A DNA stretch of 21,648 nt from a virus: positions 1-21,648 of IMG/VR virus record IMGVR_UViG_3300032236_000808; one strand, written 5' to 3'. The notes below the pieces were generated by a model. The model saw only the letters and a list, made by a program, of their open reading frames with translations, had not been told where the DNA came from and did not search any database. This document shows positions 3,574 through 12,847 of the stretch, piece after piece; the first letter of the stretch is position 1; every line of letters begins with the position of its first letter. The position numbers and the translations under genes were made by a program.

Positions 3574-4131
3574 ATGAGTATGAGAATTAAATTATTTGTT
3601 GCATTACCAAGTGAGTTTCCGATAGAGAAAGCTCCTATGGGTGTAGATGTTATCTATACCGGAGTTGGTAAAATTAACGCAGCTATCAAAGCTACTCAAA
3701 CACTAGAAAATTTACCATCATCAGATACTATTGTTATTAATTATGGCTCAGCAGGTGCACATGAAGCTATGTTTGGACAATTATTTATGTGTAAAACATT
3801 TGTTCAAAATGATATTGATGCTAGACCATTTGCCAAAAAAACAATAACACCTTTTGATGATATAGTATATCCAAAATTAAGTAATGGTGATACTATTTCA
3901 TTTGGAACAGGAACGGTTTGTTACACACAAGATAAGTTTGAAAAGAAACCATCCGAAATATGTGATATGGAAGCATATTCAATTGCAAAAGTATGTAAGA
4001 TTTATGGTTTTGATTTTACATCATACAAATATATAAGTGATAGTGGTGACCCGATTGATTGGACAGAAAATCACAGAAAAGGTATTGATTTATTCCTACA
4101 AAAATTAAAAGAAGATTTTAAAGTAAGTTAA
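3574..4131 (+). CDS. MTA/SAH nucleosidase-like (nucleoside phosphorylase family) protein
   Basis: A 185-aa protein resembling the PNP/UDP phosphorylase and MTA/SAH nucleosidase superfamily, which cleaves N-glycosidic bonds of purine nucleosides. Visible motifs are GVGKINAA (30-37), YGSAGA (57-62, glycine-rich substrate loop), DMEAYSIAKV (131-140, the ribose-binding Glu region, MEA in the family) and SDSGD (155-159, the region of the catalytic Asp). It is shorter than bacterial MTA/SAH nucleosidases (about 230 aa), so some surface parts are trimmed. In a phage it could recycle SAH from methylation (a methyltransferase lies at 8730) or hydrolyse another nucleoside. It is 1 base from the next gene (ATG 4133), so the two probably form an operon. 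Confidence 0.75.
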   Translation: MSMRIKLFVALPSEFPIEKAPMGVDVIYTGVGKINAAIKATQTLENLPSSDTIVINYGSAGAHEAMFGQLFMCKTFVQNDIDARPFAKKTITPFDDIVYPKLSNGDTISFGTGTVCYTQDKFEKKPSEICDMEAYSIAKVCKIYGFDFTSYKYISDSGDPIDWTENHRKGIDLFLQKLKEDFKVS

Positions 4132-4132
4132 T

Positions 4133-4852
4133 ATGACAAACGTTCAAAAAAAATCATATGGATGGGGTTCAATTTGGAATTTCTTAAATGAAGAAGAAAC
4201 TAATATACTTAAATCATTTTATGATATCTTAATAAAATTTAAAGATAATCCAGAATGTGCTACTTATTTATATTCAACACAAGATAAAACACATCCTAAA
4301 TCTACACAAAGTGGATATTATGATAAAGAAACTTCGGATGAAATACATGAATATATTTTAAGTTTAAATGATACATCAAAATTACCACATCAAAAAAACA
4401 AAATGATTCATACTCATTTGGATATGTTCTGCAAAAAGTATGAATTGCCAACTGATTATTTTGAAAAATATATTTTACTTTTAAATTCATTAGCAAGTAG
4501 AATAGTAAAACATGAATACAATATCATTACAAATGATGAACAGACTAATGAAGGACAGTTATCTTGGTATACTGATGGTGATTTTATAACATTTCACAAT
4601 GATGGTCCTTCTGGTGATAGATTATGTGCATTATTAATATATTTAACACCTGCAGATTTTTATAAAGTAGGTAATGGTGGTGAATTGGTGTTAAAAGATG
4701 ATAGAGAGGTGGTTGATTTAGTATATCCTACATTGGGAACATATGCTTTAATAGATTTTTCAAAAAACAATCCATATCACGGTGTTCATAAAGTTATAGG
4801 TGATTTTAATCGTTTTACTTATTTAAACTTTATAAAAAAACCTAATATTTAA
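4133..4852 (+). CDS. 2OG-Fe(II) oxygenase, prolyl-4-hydroxylase type
   Basis: A 239-aa non-haem iron oxygenase of the 2-oxoglutarate family. The C-terminal double-stranded beta-helix shows the iron triad: FHND (H155, D157) and YHGVHKV (H216), with R227 of DFNRF in the place that binds 2-oxoglutarate. NGGELVLKDD (about 181-190) and YPTLGTYALID (198-208) match the strands of prolyl-hydroxylase-like enzymes. The N-terminal 100 residues are helical and not recognised. Substrate is unknown: protein proline, or a nucleobase, are both possible. It sits between the nucleosidase-like gene and the 2H phosphoesterase. Confidence 0.85.
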   Translation: MTNVQKKSYGWGSIWNFLNEEETNILKSFYDILIKFKDNPECATYLYSTQDKTHPKSTQSGYYDKETSDEIHEYILSLNDTSKLPHQKNKMIHTHLDMFCKKYELPTDYFEKYILLLNSLASRIVKHEYNIITNDEQTNEGQLSWYTDGDFITFHNDGPSGDRLCALLIYLTPADFYKVGNGGELVLKDDREVVDLVYPTLGTYALIDFSKNNPYHGVHKVIGDFNRFTYLNFIKKPNI

Positions 4853-4858
4853 TTATAA

Positions 4859-5389
4859 ATGATTAAATTAAAGAAACTATTAAAAGAAATTGAAAGTGGT
4901 CCATATGAGTATGGATGTGTGATGTTATATTTTGACTTTGATGAGACTCAGATGTCTTCAATAATAGATGATAAGGATATTTACGATGATGGTAGTGGTA
5001 AGTACGGAAAAGAAACTGAACCACATGTAACTCTATTATATGGGTTACATTCTAATGTCACTCCACAAATAGTTCAACAAATTTTAGATACAATTCATTT
5101 TGGAGATATTCAATTAAGTAATGTTTCAGTATTTGAGAATGGTGAGTATGATGTATTAAAAATGGATGCTAGTGGTGATGGATTAGAAAAGGCAAATAAA
5201 TTATTAATGAGATTACCAAACTCAAACGAATATCCTGATTATCGACCACATATGACTATTGCTTATTTACAAAGAGGTAGATGGCAAGCATATACCAATA
5301 GAATGAGAGATTTACAATTTCAAGTAACTCCTATCTTTGCAATTTATTCAGTACCATCCGGAAAGAAATTCAAATTAAAGATAAAATAA
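4859..5389 (+). CDS. 2H phosphoesterase (2'-5' RNA ligase/cyclic phosphodiesterase fold)
   Basis: A 176-aa protein with the two HxT motifs that define the 2H superfamily: PHVTLLYG (H56, T58) and PHMTIAYL (H131, T133), separated by 75 residues as in the family. These enzymes open or form 2',3'-cyclic or 2'-5' phosphodiester bonds. Members in phages include LigT-like proteins and Acb1 of T4 (gene 57B), which destroys cyclic-oligonucleotide signals of CBASS defence; the size is close to that of Acb1. The N-terminus (KLKKLLKEIESG) is a charged helix. It lies 6 bases after the oxygenase, and the promoter of the polymerase gene starts 1 base after its stop codon. Confidence 0.82.
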   Translation: MIKLKKLLKEIESGPYEYGCVMLYFDFDETQMSSIIDDKDIYDDGSGKYGKETEPHVTLLYGLHSNVTPQIVQQILDTIHFGDIQLSNVSVFENGEYDVLKMDASGDGLEKANKLLMRLPNSNEYPDYRPHMTIAYLQRGRWQAYTNRMRDLQFQVTPIFAIYSVPSGKKFKLKIK

Positions 5390-5390
5390 T

Positions 5391-5421
5391 TTTGTAGTAT
5401 AAAAGTTATTCGTTATCTTTA
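5391..5421 (+). promoter_or_regulatory. promoter of the DNA polymerase gene
   Basis: TTTG (5391-5394), 19 nt, TATCTTTA (5414-5421), with the polymerase ATG at 5428. The box is one base off the consensus, and the leader would be very short. Confidence 0.6.
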
Positions 5422-5427
5422 CAACAT

Positions 5428-7953
5428 ATGTATCAAAACGTCTATTTACAAAAAGGAAAGGATTTAGTTCATCTTTGGGATGATAAATTAGGTTATCAAA
5501 CATTTCCTTACAAAACATTTAATTACGCCTACGCACCAGCAGAAAGAGGTCAATCAACTGCATTAGATGGTACAAAAGTTACCAAAATCTATGAGTTTCA
5601 AAAAGATGACCCTGCATACTATGAAACGGATGTACCGGAAACAACCCGTATTTTAGTTGATTTATATTCAGAAAGTGATTTACCATCAGAAGGGCATGTG
5701 GTTATGACTTTTGACATTGAGGTAGAAATGGAAACAGGTCTTCCTGATGTTGAAAAAGCTGAGAATGAAATTACAGCTATAGCAATGCATGATGGTGTAA
5801 CCGATACTTATTACGCACTAATTTTAGATAAAGGTGGTAAGTTACAAAATACAATTAAAAAAGATAATAGAGTAATTAAAGCATTCCGAAGTGAAAGAGA
5901 ATTACTTAATGCATTTTTAACAGTCTACGAACATATTAACCCTACAATCCTTACTGGTTGGAACATTGATGCATTCGATATTCCTTACTTATTCAATCGT
6001 TTAACAAATGTATTGGGTAAGCAAAACGCATATCGATTATCACCAATTAGAGATGGTTTCTATTCTCCATATCGAAAGAAGTGGAGTTTAGCTGGGGTAT
6101 CTATTTTGGATTACATTACACTATATAAGAAATTTACCTATTCACTAATGCCTTCTTACGCATTAAATTATATTGCAAAGAAAGAATTAGGTAGAGAGAA
6201 AATTGCATACGAAGGAAGTTTGGATGACCTTTTTAGAGAGGATATTGAAAAGTTTATTGAGTATAATATTGTGGACGTTGAGTTGGTTGTAGAGTTTGAT
6301 AGGAAATTACAATACATTGACTTGTGTCGAGGTATTTGTCACGCCGGACACGTACCATATGAGGATTATATGTTTTCATCAAAATACTTAGAGGGAGCTT
6401 GTTTGAACTACTTAAAGAAAAGAAACTTAGTAGCACCTAATAAACCGGCAGATAGAAGGGAACAAATGGAGGCACTAAAAGAAAGTGGTGAGCAAGGATT
6501 TATTGGAGCATATGTAAAAGACCCGATACCAGGTAAATATGATTGGTTATATGACTTGGATTTGACATCACTATATCCATCAATCATTATGAGTTTGAAT
6601 ATTTCACCGGAAACAAAGGTGGGTAAAATTGTAAACTTTGATGCAGAAGCATTTGTTAAGGGGGATTATAGAGTATGGAATATAGAACATACGGCTCTTA
6701 ATTATACAACGGAGGAATTGAGAAAGGAATTAACTGAGGAAAATTTATCCATATCATCAAACGGAGTTCTTTATACACAAGATAAACCAGGATTGATTGC
6801 AGATATATTAGATGAGTGGTTTTCACAACGTGTGGAGTTCCGTAAGTTAGAGAAAAAATATGGTAAAGAGGGAAACAAACAACAACACGAATTCTATGCA
6901 AAAAGACAGTTAGTACAAAAAATCTTATTGAACTCTTTGTATGGAGTATTGGGATTACCGGCATTTCGTTTCTATGATGTGGATAATGCAGCAGCGGTAA
7001 CTACAACAGGACAAACGGTAATTAAGAATACTGCAAAAATGGTAAACATTAAGTACAATAAAGAATTGGGTACTAATGATGATTATAACATTTACATTGA
7101 TACGGATTCAGTATTCTTTTCGGCATTACCTTTAGTTAAACATCGTTTCCCTAATTGGGCAGAATTTGATGACACGGTAATGGCAGAAAAAATTGATGAA
7201 ATTGCAGGTGAGGTACAAGAGTTTCTTAATAAGTTCTACGATATGATGGCAGATAAGTTCTTTAACATTAAGAAACATAGATTTGAAATTAAGAAAGAGT
7301 ATATCAGTAAAGCTGGTATATGGATTGCAAAGAAACGATATGCACAATGGATAGTTGCTGCAAATGGTTTACCGATGGATAAATTAGATGTTAAAGGATT
7401 AGATGTGGTTCGTTCCTCATTCCCTAAAGCATTCCAAGATTTTATGGCAAGAATGTTGCGAGATATCTTACAAGGTAAATCAAATGAAAGTGTAGATAAT
7501 GAATTGAGAGATTTCAAATTATCATTAGCAGGATTGGATGTATCATTGATTGCAAAGGGTGGAGCAGTAAAAGAAATCAGTAAGTATGATAGAGGTGGAA
7601 AGAATAAACAATTAGGTGATTTTGAAAAGGGAACACCTGCACACATTAAAGCTGGTATCACTTACAATAGATTACTTAAACATTTTAATTGCCCTTTCAA
7701 ATATGAACCAATGAAAGATGGTGATAAGATTAAATGGGTATATCTAAAACAAAATCCATTAAGTTTAGAAACCGCCGCATTTAAAGGTTATCAAGACCCT
7801 CCTGAAATATTAGAATTTATCCAAAAATATATTGATGTAGATAAGATATTTGAAGCAGAATTAGAAAACAAAATGGATGATTTCTACAAAGCATTGGGTT
7901 GGGAAAAATCATCGTTCAGTTCAAAGAAATTAGAAGAGTTCTTTTCCTTCTAA
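5428..7953 (+). CDS. 43: family B DNA polymerase, T4 gp43-like
   Basis: An 841-aa replicative polymerase with 3'-5' proofreading. Exonuclease motifs: FDIEVE (D96, E98), GWNIDAFDIPYL (N179, D184) and YNIVD (Y279, D283). Polymerase motifs: DLDLTSLYPS (D378), KILLNSLYG (about 498-506) and YIDTDS (D558, D560). All catalytic residues are present, so it should be active in both functions. The length is near that of T4 gp43 (898 aa). The C-terminus ends in LEEFFSF, a clamp-binding peptide like the last residues of gp43, consistent with the clamp gene next door. It has its own promoter (5391-5421) and is followed by the clamp promoter. Confidence 0.97.
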   Translation: MYQNVYLQKGKDLVHLWDDKLGYQTFPYKTFNYAYAPAERGQSTALDGTKVTKIYEFQKDDPAYYETDVPETTRILVDLYSESDLPSEGHVVMTFDIEVEMETGLPDVEKAENEITAIAMHDGVTDTYYALILDKGGKLQNTIKKDNRVIKAFRSERELLNAFLTVYEHINPTILTGWNIDAFDIPYLFNRLTNVLGKQNAYRLSPIRDGFYSPYRKKWSLAGVSILDYITLYKKFTYSLMPSYALNYIAKKELGREKIAYEGSLDDLFREDIEKFIEYNIVDVELVVEFDRKLQYIDLCRGICHAGHVPYEDYMFSSKYLEGACLNYLKKRNLVAPNKPADRREQMEALKESGEQGFIGAYVKDPIPGKYDWLYDLDLTSLYPSIIMSLNISPETKVGKIVNFDAEAFVKGDYRVWNIEHTALNYTTEELRKELTEENLSISSNGVLYTQDKPGLIADILDEWFSQRVEFRKLEKKYGKEGNKQQHEFYAKRQLVQKILLNSLYGVLGLPAFRFYDVDNAAAVTTTGQTVIKNTAKMVNIKYNKELGTNDDYNIYIDTDSVFFSALPLVKHRFPNWAEFDDTVMAEKIDEIAGEVQEFLNKFYDMMADKFFNIKKHRFEIKKEYISKAGIWIAKKRYAQWIVAANGLPMDKLDVKGLDVVRSSFPKAFQDFMARMLRDILQGKSNESVDNELRDFKLSLAGLDVSLIAKGGAVKEISKYDRGGKNKQLGDFEKGTPAHIKAGITYNRLLKHFNCPFKYEPMKDGDKIKWVYLKQNPLSLETAAFKGYQDPPEILEFIQKYIDVDKIFEAELENKMDDFYKALGWEKSSFSSKKLEEFFSF

Positions 7954-7956
7954 AAA

Positions 7957-7988
7957 TTTGGTAGATTGGAAATAAAATCGTATATTAG
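7957..7988 (+). promoter_or_regulatory. promoter of the clamp operon
   Basis: TTTG (7957-7960), 20 nt, TATATTAG (7981-7988). The clamp ATG is at 8011. The sequence around it is close to that of the promoter at 21027 (GGTAGAT and then GGAAA/GGAAAA are shared in the spacer). Confidence 0.72.
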
Positions 7989-8010
7989 ACATATAAATAA
8001 AACATAAATT

Positions 8011-8730
8011 ATGAACAAAACAAGAATTACACGCTTTATCAGCAAATACAATTTAGCTGGATTAGTTGAATCGGTTACATGGGCTACCGATGGTCAAAAA
8101 TTATCAACAAAGTTTATCGCAGATGACAAAACCGTATTAGGTGAAATCACATTAGATAACTTTAACTTTGAAAATGCAGAGTTAGGTATCTATACGACTT
8201 CTAATCTAAACAAAATGTTATCGGTATTAGGTGATGATGTTAATTTAGAAGTTCAAAAGGTTGAGGATAAATCAATCGCATTAGGTTTAGGTAGTGATGA
8301 TATCAAAGCAGCTTATCAATTAGCTGATTTGAGTGTTATCCCAAATGTACCTGAATTAAAACAATTACCACCATTTGATATTGAAATCGATTTAGATGGT
8401 AAGTTTATCGACAAATTCATCAAAGCTAAAAACGCATTGAGTGATGTTGATACATTTACAGTATTAACTGAGAAAGGTAATTTGAATATTGTTATGGGTT
8501 ACTCTAATGTAAACTCAAACAGAATTACATTCAAAGCAGTAGAAAACTACGGAAGTGATGTAAAAGCAATTTCATTCTCTGCAAAGTATTTGAAAGAAAT
8601 TTTAACTGCAAACAAAGAAGCAACATCTGCTAAATTGTTAGTATCATCTAAAGGATTAGCTCACATTAGTTTCATTATTGATGATTTTGTTTGTAAGTAT
8701 TATTTAGTAGAGGTGCAATTATCAGCATAA
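8011..8730 (+). CDS. 45: sliding clamp, T4 gp45-like
   Basis: A 239-aa protein close in length to T4 gp45 (228 aa), the ring-shaped trimeric processivity factor that tethers polymerase to DNA. It has no catalytic motif; the call rests on the pattern of two similar halves, on segments such as ISFSAKYLKEILTANKE and HISFIIDDFVCKYYLVEV typical of gp45-type C-termini, and on its position between the polymerase and clamp-loader genes. It leads the operon that starts at the promoter 7957-7988; its stop codon overlaps the methyltransferase ATG by one base (TAATG), suggesting translational coupling. Confidence 0.87.
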   Translation: MNKTRITRFISKYNLAGLVESVTWATDGQKLSTKFIADDKTVLGEITLDNFNFENAELGIYTTSNLNKMLSVLGDDVNLEVQKVEDKSIALGLGSDDIKAAYQLADLSVIPNVPELKQLPPFDIEIDLDGKFIDKFIKAKNALSDVDTFTVLTEKGNLNIVMGYSNVNSNRITFKAVENYGSDVKAISFSAKYLKEILTANKEATSAKLLVSSKGLAHISFIIDDFVCKYYLVEVQLSA

Positions 8731-10295
8731 TGAATTACACTAAGAAATATTTTTACGAAAGAAGTGATTGGTTCTATGATCCGGAAATGAATCTCAAGTA
8801 CGAACAAGTGCTTGAGATGTCATTCCCTGACTTCGAAAAGTGGGTAGCCAACTTTAAGAAAACTGCATTGAAACAATGGGATGAGACTGGTGCTCCTCCT
8901 AAGATTGGTGTTAATGAAGCAGAAATCATTGAGAACTTTTCTAAATTACAAGGTTATAAGATAACTAAGTTTGAGGAAAAGGATGATGATGGAAATGAAG
9001 TAATATTCAATTTTAATAAGTTTGCAACTCCCGTAAATCAATTCTTTCCGGCTATGTACAAAACTGCTATCGGTGGTAGTACATATGATAAGCCAAAACC
9101 ATCTATCTACGAAATATTTGCATCAGATGATTACTTAGAGTTATTCACTAAGCAAATGAGGAGATTGACTAGACAAGATGGTATGTATCGTTTTTCTAAA
9201 ACCCTTCATAAAGATAACCCAGAGTTCCATAATTCAAACTTAACAACCGGTAAGGAGTGGATTGAGAAATGGCAAAGTGGGGATAAAGGAGAGGGTTTAG
9301 GATTCGCTTTATCACAGGCAGATAGTAGAATACCATCATTACCAATTTCAGCAGAAGAAGTAAAAGAATTATACAAAAGTGGTGTGTTAGAATATAAGCA
9401 TATCGCATCCTTAAAAACAGCAGATTGGGGTGAAAATATTGATAACTTAGTTGATTTACCCAAACAACCAATTCAAATCAGGGTGTACCCATTGGGTCAG
9501 AGAATTTTTCCTGAAGCAACAGCCGCATTTAGAATTGGTATGGGTTCTCAACCAGCCGTAAACTTCCCACCATTAACTGCAAAGTATCTCTATGAAAGAT
9601 TTACTCAACACATTAAAGGACAGGATAAAATCAATATCTATGACCCTTCAAGTGGGTGGGGTGGTAGAATATTAGGAGCATTAAGTGTTGGTGATAGAAA
9701 CATTCACTACATTGGAAATGACCCTAATACTGAAAACCAAATACCTGAAATAGGAAAGACTCGTTATGAATACTTAGCTGAGTTCTTTAATACACAAGTA
9801 CCTGGTGTTGCAAACCCATTTTGGGGACATCAGAATACATATGAAATCTTCACAACTGGTTCAGAAATAATAGCAGATGATCCTAGATTTCAAAAGTATA
9901 AAGGACAATTAGATTTTGTATTTACTTCTCCACCATACTTTGATAGAGAAAGATATTCAGATGATGATACACAATCATTTAAGAAATTCAATTCATATGA
10001 AAGTTGGAGAGATGGTTTCTTAAGACCTACACTTACAACTGCATTTGAATATCTAAGAAATGATAGATACATTTGTTGGAATATTGCAGATATTAAAGTG
10101 GGTAAAGATAAGTGGTTTACGTTAGAACAAGATAGTATTGATATTCTTACAGAGTTAGGAATGGAATACAAAGGTAAATTGAGAATGACAATGAGTCCAA
10201 TGACAGGTGTAGATTTGAGTGGTGTAAAGAACTCTATGAAATTAGAAGGAACATCATACAAATACGAACCAATTTTTATATTTTATAAACCATAA
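8730..10295 (+). CDS. DNA methyltransferase (N4-cytosine or N6-adenine type)
   Basis: A 521-aa protein with a SAM-dependent amino-methyltransferase domain in its C-terminal half: motif I YDPSSGWGGR (304-313) and the catalytic motif IV TSPPYF (399-404). The order I before IV excludes the beta class. The TSPPY form is commonest in N4-cytosine enzymes, but N6-adenine cannot be ruled out. The first 240 residues are not recognised and may recognise DNA or another partner. There is no restriction endonuclease nearby, so it is a stand-alone enzyme, probably masking phage DNA from host restriction. It is coupled to the clamp gene at its start and dUTPase begins 2 bases after its stop. Confidence 0.88.
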   Translation: MNYTKKYFYERSDWFYDPEMNLKYEQVLEMSFPDFEKWVANFKKTALKQWDETGAPPKIGVNEAEIIENFSKLQGYKITKFEEKDDDGNEVIFNFNKFATPVNQFFPAMYKTAIGGSTYDKPKPSIYEIFASDDYLELFTKQMRRLTRQDGMYRFSKTLHKDNPEFHNSNLTTGKEWIEKWQSGDKGEGLGFALSQADSRIPSLPISAEEVKELYKSGVLEYKHIASLKTADWGENIDNLVDLPKQPIQIRVYPLGQRIFPEATAAFRIGMGSQPAVNFPPLTAKYLYERFTQHIKGQDKINIYDPSSGWGGRILGALSVGDRNIHYIGNDPNTENQIPEIGKTRYEYLAEFFNTQVPGVANPFWGHQNTYEIFTTGSEIIADDPRFQKYKGQLDFVFTSPPYFDRERYSDDDTQSFKKFNSYESWRDGFLRPTLTTAFEYLRNDRYICWNIADIKVGKDKWFTLEQDSIDILTELGMEYKGKLRMTMSPMTGVDLSGVKNSMKLEGTSYKYEPIFIFYKP

Positions 10296-10297
10296 GA

Positions 10298-10726
10298 ATG
10301 CAAGTACGAATTAAAAAATTAAATGAAAACGCAGTAATACCAACCTATGCAAAAGATGGAGATGCCGGTATAGATTTAGTTGCAACATCAATTAAGTTTG
10401 ATGGTACACAAATTACATACGGAACAGGATTGGCAATAGAAATACCTGAAGGATTTGTAGGATTGATATTTCCTCGCTCATCTATCCGCAAAACTGATTT
10501 ATCATTGAGTAATTCAGTAGGTGTGATTGATAGTGGTTATAGAGGTGAAATACAAGCAACTTTTAATCAAAAATCTTTATCTAAAGATGGCCAAATTTTA
10601 TATGGTGTAGGTGATAGAATTATGCAAATTATAATTATCCCATACCCACCAATTGAATTTAAAGAAGTAGATGAATTAACAAACACCGAAAGAGGTGAAG
10701 GTGGATTCGGTTCAACTGGAAAATAA
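10298..10726 (+). CDS. dut: dUTP diphosphatase
   Basis: A 142-aa trimeric-type dUTPase that hydrolyses dUTP to dUMP, keeping uracil out of DNA and feeding dTMP synthesis. All five motifs are present: I DAGIDL (22-27), II FPRSSI (58-63), III GVIDSGYRGEI (75-85, catalytic D78), IV GDRIMQIII (105-113), V RGEGGFGSTG (132-141), the C-terminal lid. Length is normal for the family. It sits in the replication operon, 2 bases behind the methyltransferase and 1 base before the next gene. Confidence 0.97.
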   Translation: MQVRIKKLNENAVIPTYAKDGDAGIDLVATSIKFDGTQITYGTGLAIEIPEGFVGLIFPRSSIRKTDLSLSNSVGVIDSGYRGEIQATFNQKSLSKDGQILYGVGDRIMQIIIIPYPPIEFKEVDELTNTERGEGGFGSTGK

Positions 10727-10727
10727 G

Positions 10728-11891
10728 ATGATATATTTACATGGTAATATAAGTTCTATTTTCTATCAAGCATTGTTTTACAATTCTTATATTAAAGATG
10801 ATATTTACAAATATTTTTATCTACATAATACAAATGAATTGGATAATGAAAAAGCAAATGCATACAATAGTATTTTAGATATTTTAAAGCAAAAATATAA
10901 TATTATAGTTGATGAAAATTATAATAATATAAATGATAGTGGTAAACATATTGTAGATGATATTAATAAAATAAATTTTAATTCCTTAAATACAGAATCT
11001 AAATATTATTTTATACAATTTAGTAATATGGAAGGATTGGGATTAATAGAAAATAAACCTATTACTAACAATCATTATATATTTGCATCAGGTAATCCAA
11101 ATACAGCATCAGATTTGGGTTTCTTATTAAGAACAAATTTTTTTAGTAGACTTCTTAGTACATCTTTTTATTCACATGATATATTTAAAACAACTAAGAA
11201 AAAATATAGATTTGATTTATCAATAAGAAATTTCATAGATAAATTTGAAAGAATTGATTTATTTAATAAACTTAAAAATATAAATCATCCATTTGTATCA
11301 ATAAAAGTAAATTCATATGTTCTAAATAAATTTAAAATAGCATATGAGTATTTACCAAATAAATCATTATTTAAAAATGAATATGATTTTATAAATAGTA
11401 TTAGTGAAAATTTGATAGAAAAAGATGAAATTAACGATACACCATTTACATTTGGAAATCATAACAATGATACAAAATTAAAAAGAACATTAGAATCGGA
11501 CATTAATATTTTATTTGAGTCAACTACAAACAAATTATATGAAAATGATAGTTTTAGAAATGGGTATGTTAGTGAAAAATTAGTTGATAATTTATTAATA
11601 GGAAAACCATTTATAAATGTATCATTAACAGCACATCATTTTTTAAAAAATAATGGATTTGATGATTATTCCGATGTTTTAAAAATAAATTACGAAGATA
11701 TATTTTCAGATATTAATACTACAAATGATAAAATTATGGTACATATCAACCAAATTTTAAATATGAATGAAGTTGAATATTCTAATTTGTTATATAGATT
11801 AAAAAGTGTAGCATTTAAAAATAGAGAAAAATGTTTGGAAAGTTTTGAAAAAAATAGTATATTAGAGGATATAATAAAAGATAAAATATAA
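10728..11891 (+). CDS. glycosyltransferase-like protein of unknown substrate
   Basis: A 387-aa protein starting at ATG 10728; an earlier in-frame GTG lies inside dUTPase and is not used. The only telling segment is NGYVSEKLVDNLLIGKPFIN (278-297) followed by a segment ending NNGFDDY: this resembles the (Y)TEK...L..GKPFI...LK..GF pattern of phage and bacterial glycosyltransferase-like proteins related to fucosyltransferase (GT10) C-termini. The rest is Asn/Ile/Lys/Phe-rich and unrecognised. Its base composition is visibly more AT-rich than that of the flanking dUTPase and clamp-loader genes, and it is unrelated to replication, so it looks like an inserted cargo gene. It might modify host surface sugars or phage DNA/proteins. 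Confidence 0.5.
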   Translation: MIYLHGNISSIFYQALFYNSYIKDDIYKYFYLHNTNELDNEKANAYNSILDILKQKYNIIVDENYNNINDSGKHIVDDINKINFNSLNTESKYYFIQFSNMEGLGLIENKPITNNHYIFASGNPNTASDLGFLLRTNFFSRLLSTSFYSHDIFKTTKKKYRFDLSIRNFIDKFERIDLFNKLKNINHPFVSIKVNSYVLNKFKIAYEYLPNKSLFKNEYDFINSISENLIEKDEINDTPFTFGNHNNDTKLKRTLESDINILFESTTNKLYENDSFRNGYVSEKLVDNLLIGKPFINVSLTAHHFLKNNGFDDYSDVLKINYEDIFSDINTTNDKIMVHINQILNMNEVEYSNLLYRLKSVAFKNREKCLESFEKNSILEDIIKDKI

Positions 11892-11894
11892 ATT

Positions 11895-12842
11895 ATGAGC
11901 TTTTTTGAAAAGGAAACAACAAAAACAGAAAACACATTGTGGGTAGAAAAATATAGACCACAAACATTAAAAGATTATATAGGTAATGATTTACTTAAAG
12001 AAAAAGTACAATCCTATTTAGATAACAATGACGTTCCACATTTACTTTTATATGGTAAAGCTGGGACAGGCAAAACAACATTGGCTAAAATCATAGCACA
12101 AACAATTGAGTGTGATATGATGGTGATTAACGCATCTGATGAGAACAATGTTGAGACGGTAAGAAATAAAGTAAAAAACTTTGCAAGTGGTGCGGGTTTC
12201 AAAGGATTCAAAATTATCATATTAGATGAGTTTGATTATATGACTCCAAACGCACAGGCCATCTTAAGAAACTTAATGGAAACATTCAGTAGACACACTA
12301 GATTTATCTTAACGTGTAACTATCATGAAAAAATTATCGAACCAATTTTATCTCGTTGCCAAACTTTTGCGGTAAATCCACCATCAAAAAAAGAAGTGGC
12401 GGTACATGTAACAGATATATTAAATAAAGAAGGTATTAGATTTGATATTAAAGATGTAGCAGATATTATCAGTAGTTTCTATCCTGATATTAGAAGGGTT
12501 ATGAATACCTGCCAATTACAATCATCTAAGGGTGAGTTAAAGGTAGATAAACAAACTATCTTACAAGCGGATTTTAAAAATAAGATTGTAGATTTATTGG
12601 CAAGTGGTGAGGAAAAAAGAAACGCATATATGCAGATTAGACAAATAGTGGGTGATAATAAAGTAAATGATTTTGCAGAACTTTATACGGCATTATATGA
12701 AAGATTAGATGATTATGCAGCGGGAAACACTGCAAACGTAATCTTAGAATTAGCACAAGGACAATTTAGAGATGCTTTAGTAATAGATAAAGAAATCTGT
12801 TTTATGGCAACAATTATAGCAATCATTAACATTATAAAATAA
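11895..12842 (+). CDS. 44: clamp loader ATPase subunit, T4 gp44/RFC-small-like
   Basis: A 315-aa AAA+ protein (T4 gp44: 319 aa) that opens the sliding clamp with ATP and loads it on primed DNA. Seen: the RFC box WVEKYRPQTLKDYIG (16-30), Walker A GKAGTGKT (54-61), Walker B LDEFD (110-114), sensor 1 TCN (140-142) and the SRC arginine-finger motif (153-155). All ATPase residues are intact. It starts 3 bases behind the glycosyltransferase-like gene. The small subunit partner is likely the product of 13408-13893. Confidence 0.96.
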   Translation: MSFFEKETTKTENTLWVEKYRPQTLKDYIGNDLLKEKVQSYLDNNDVPHLLLYGKAGTGKTTLAKIIAQTIECDMMVINASDENNVETVRNKVKNFASGAGFKGFKIIILDEFDYMTPNAQAILRNLMETFSRHTRFILTCNYHEKIIEPILSRCQTFAVNPPSKKEVAVHVTDILNKEGIRFDIKDVADIISSFYPDIRRVMNTCQLQSSKGELKVDKQTILQADFKNKIVDLLASGEEKRNAYMQIRQIVGDNKVNDFAELYTALYERLDDYAAGNTANVILELAQGQFRDALVIDKEICFMATIIAIINIIK

Positions 12843-12847
12843 AAAAT

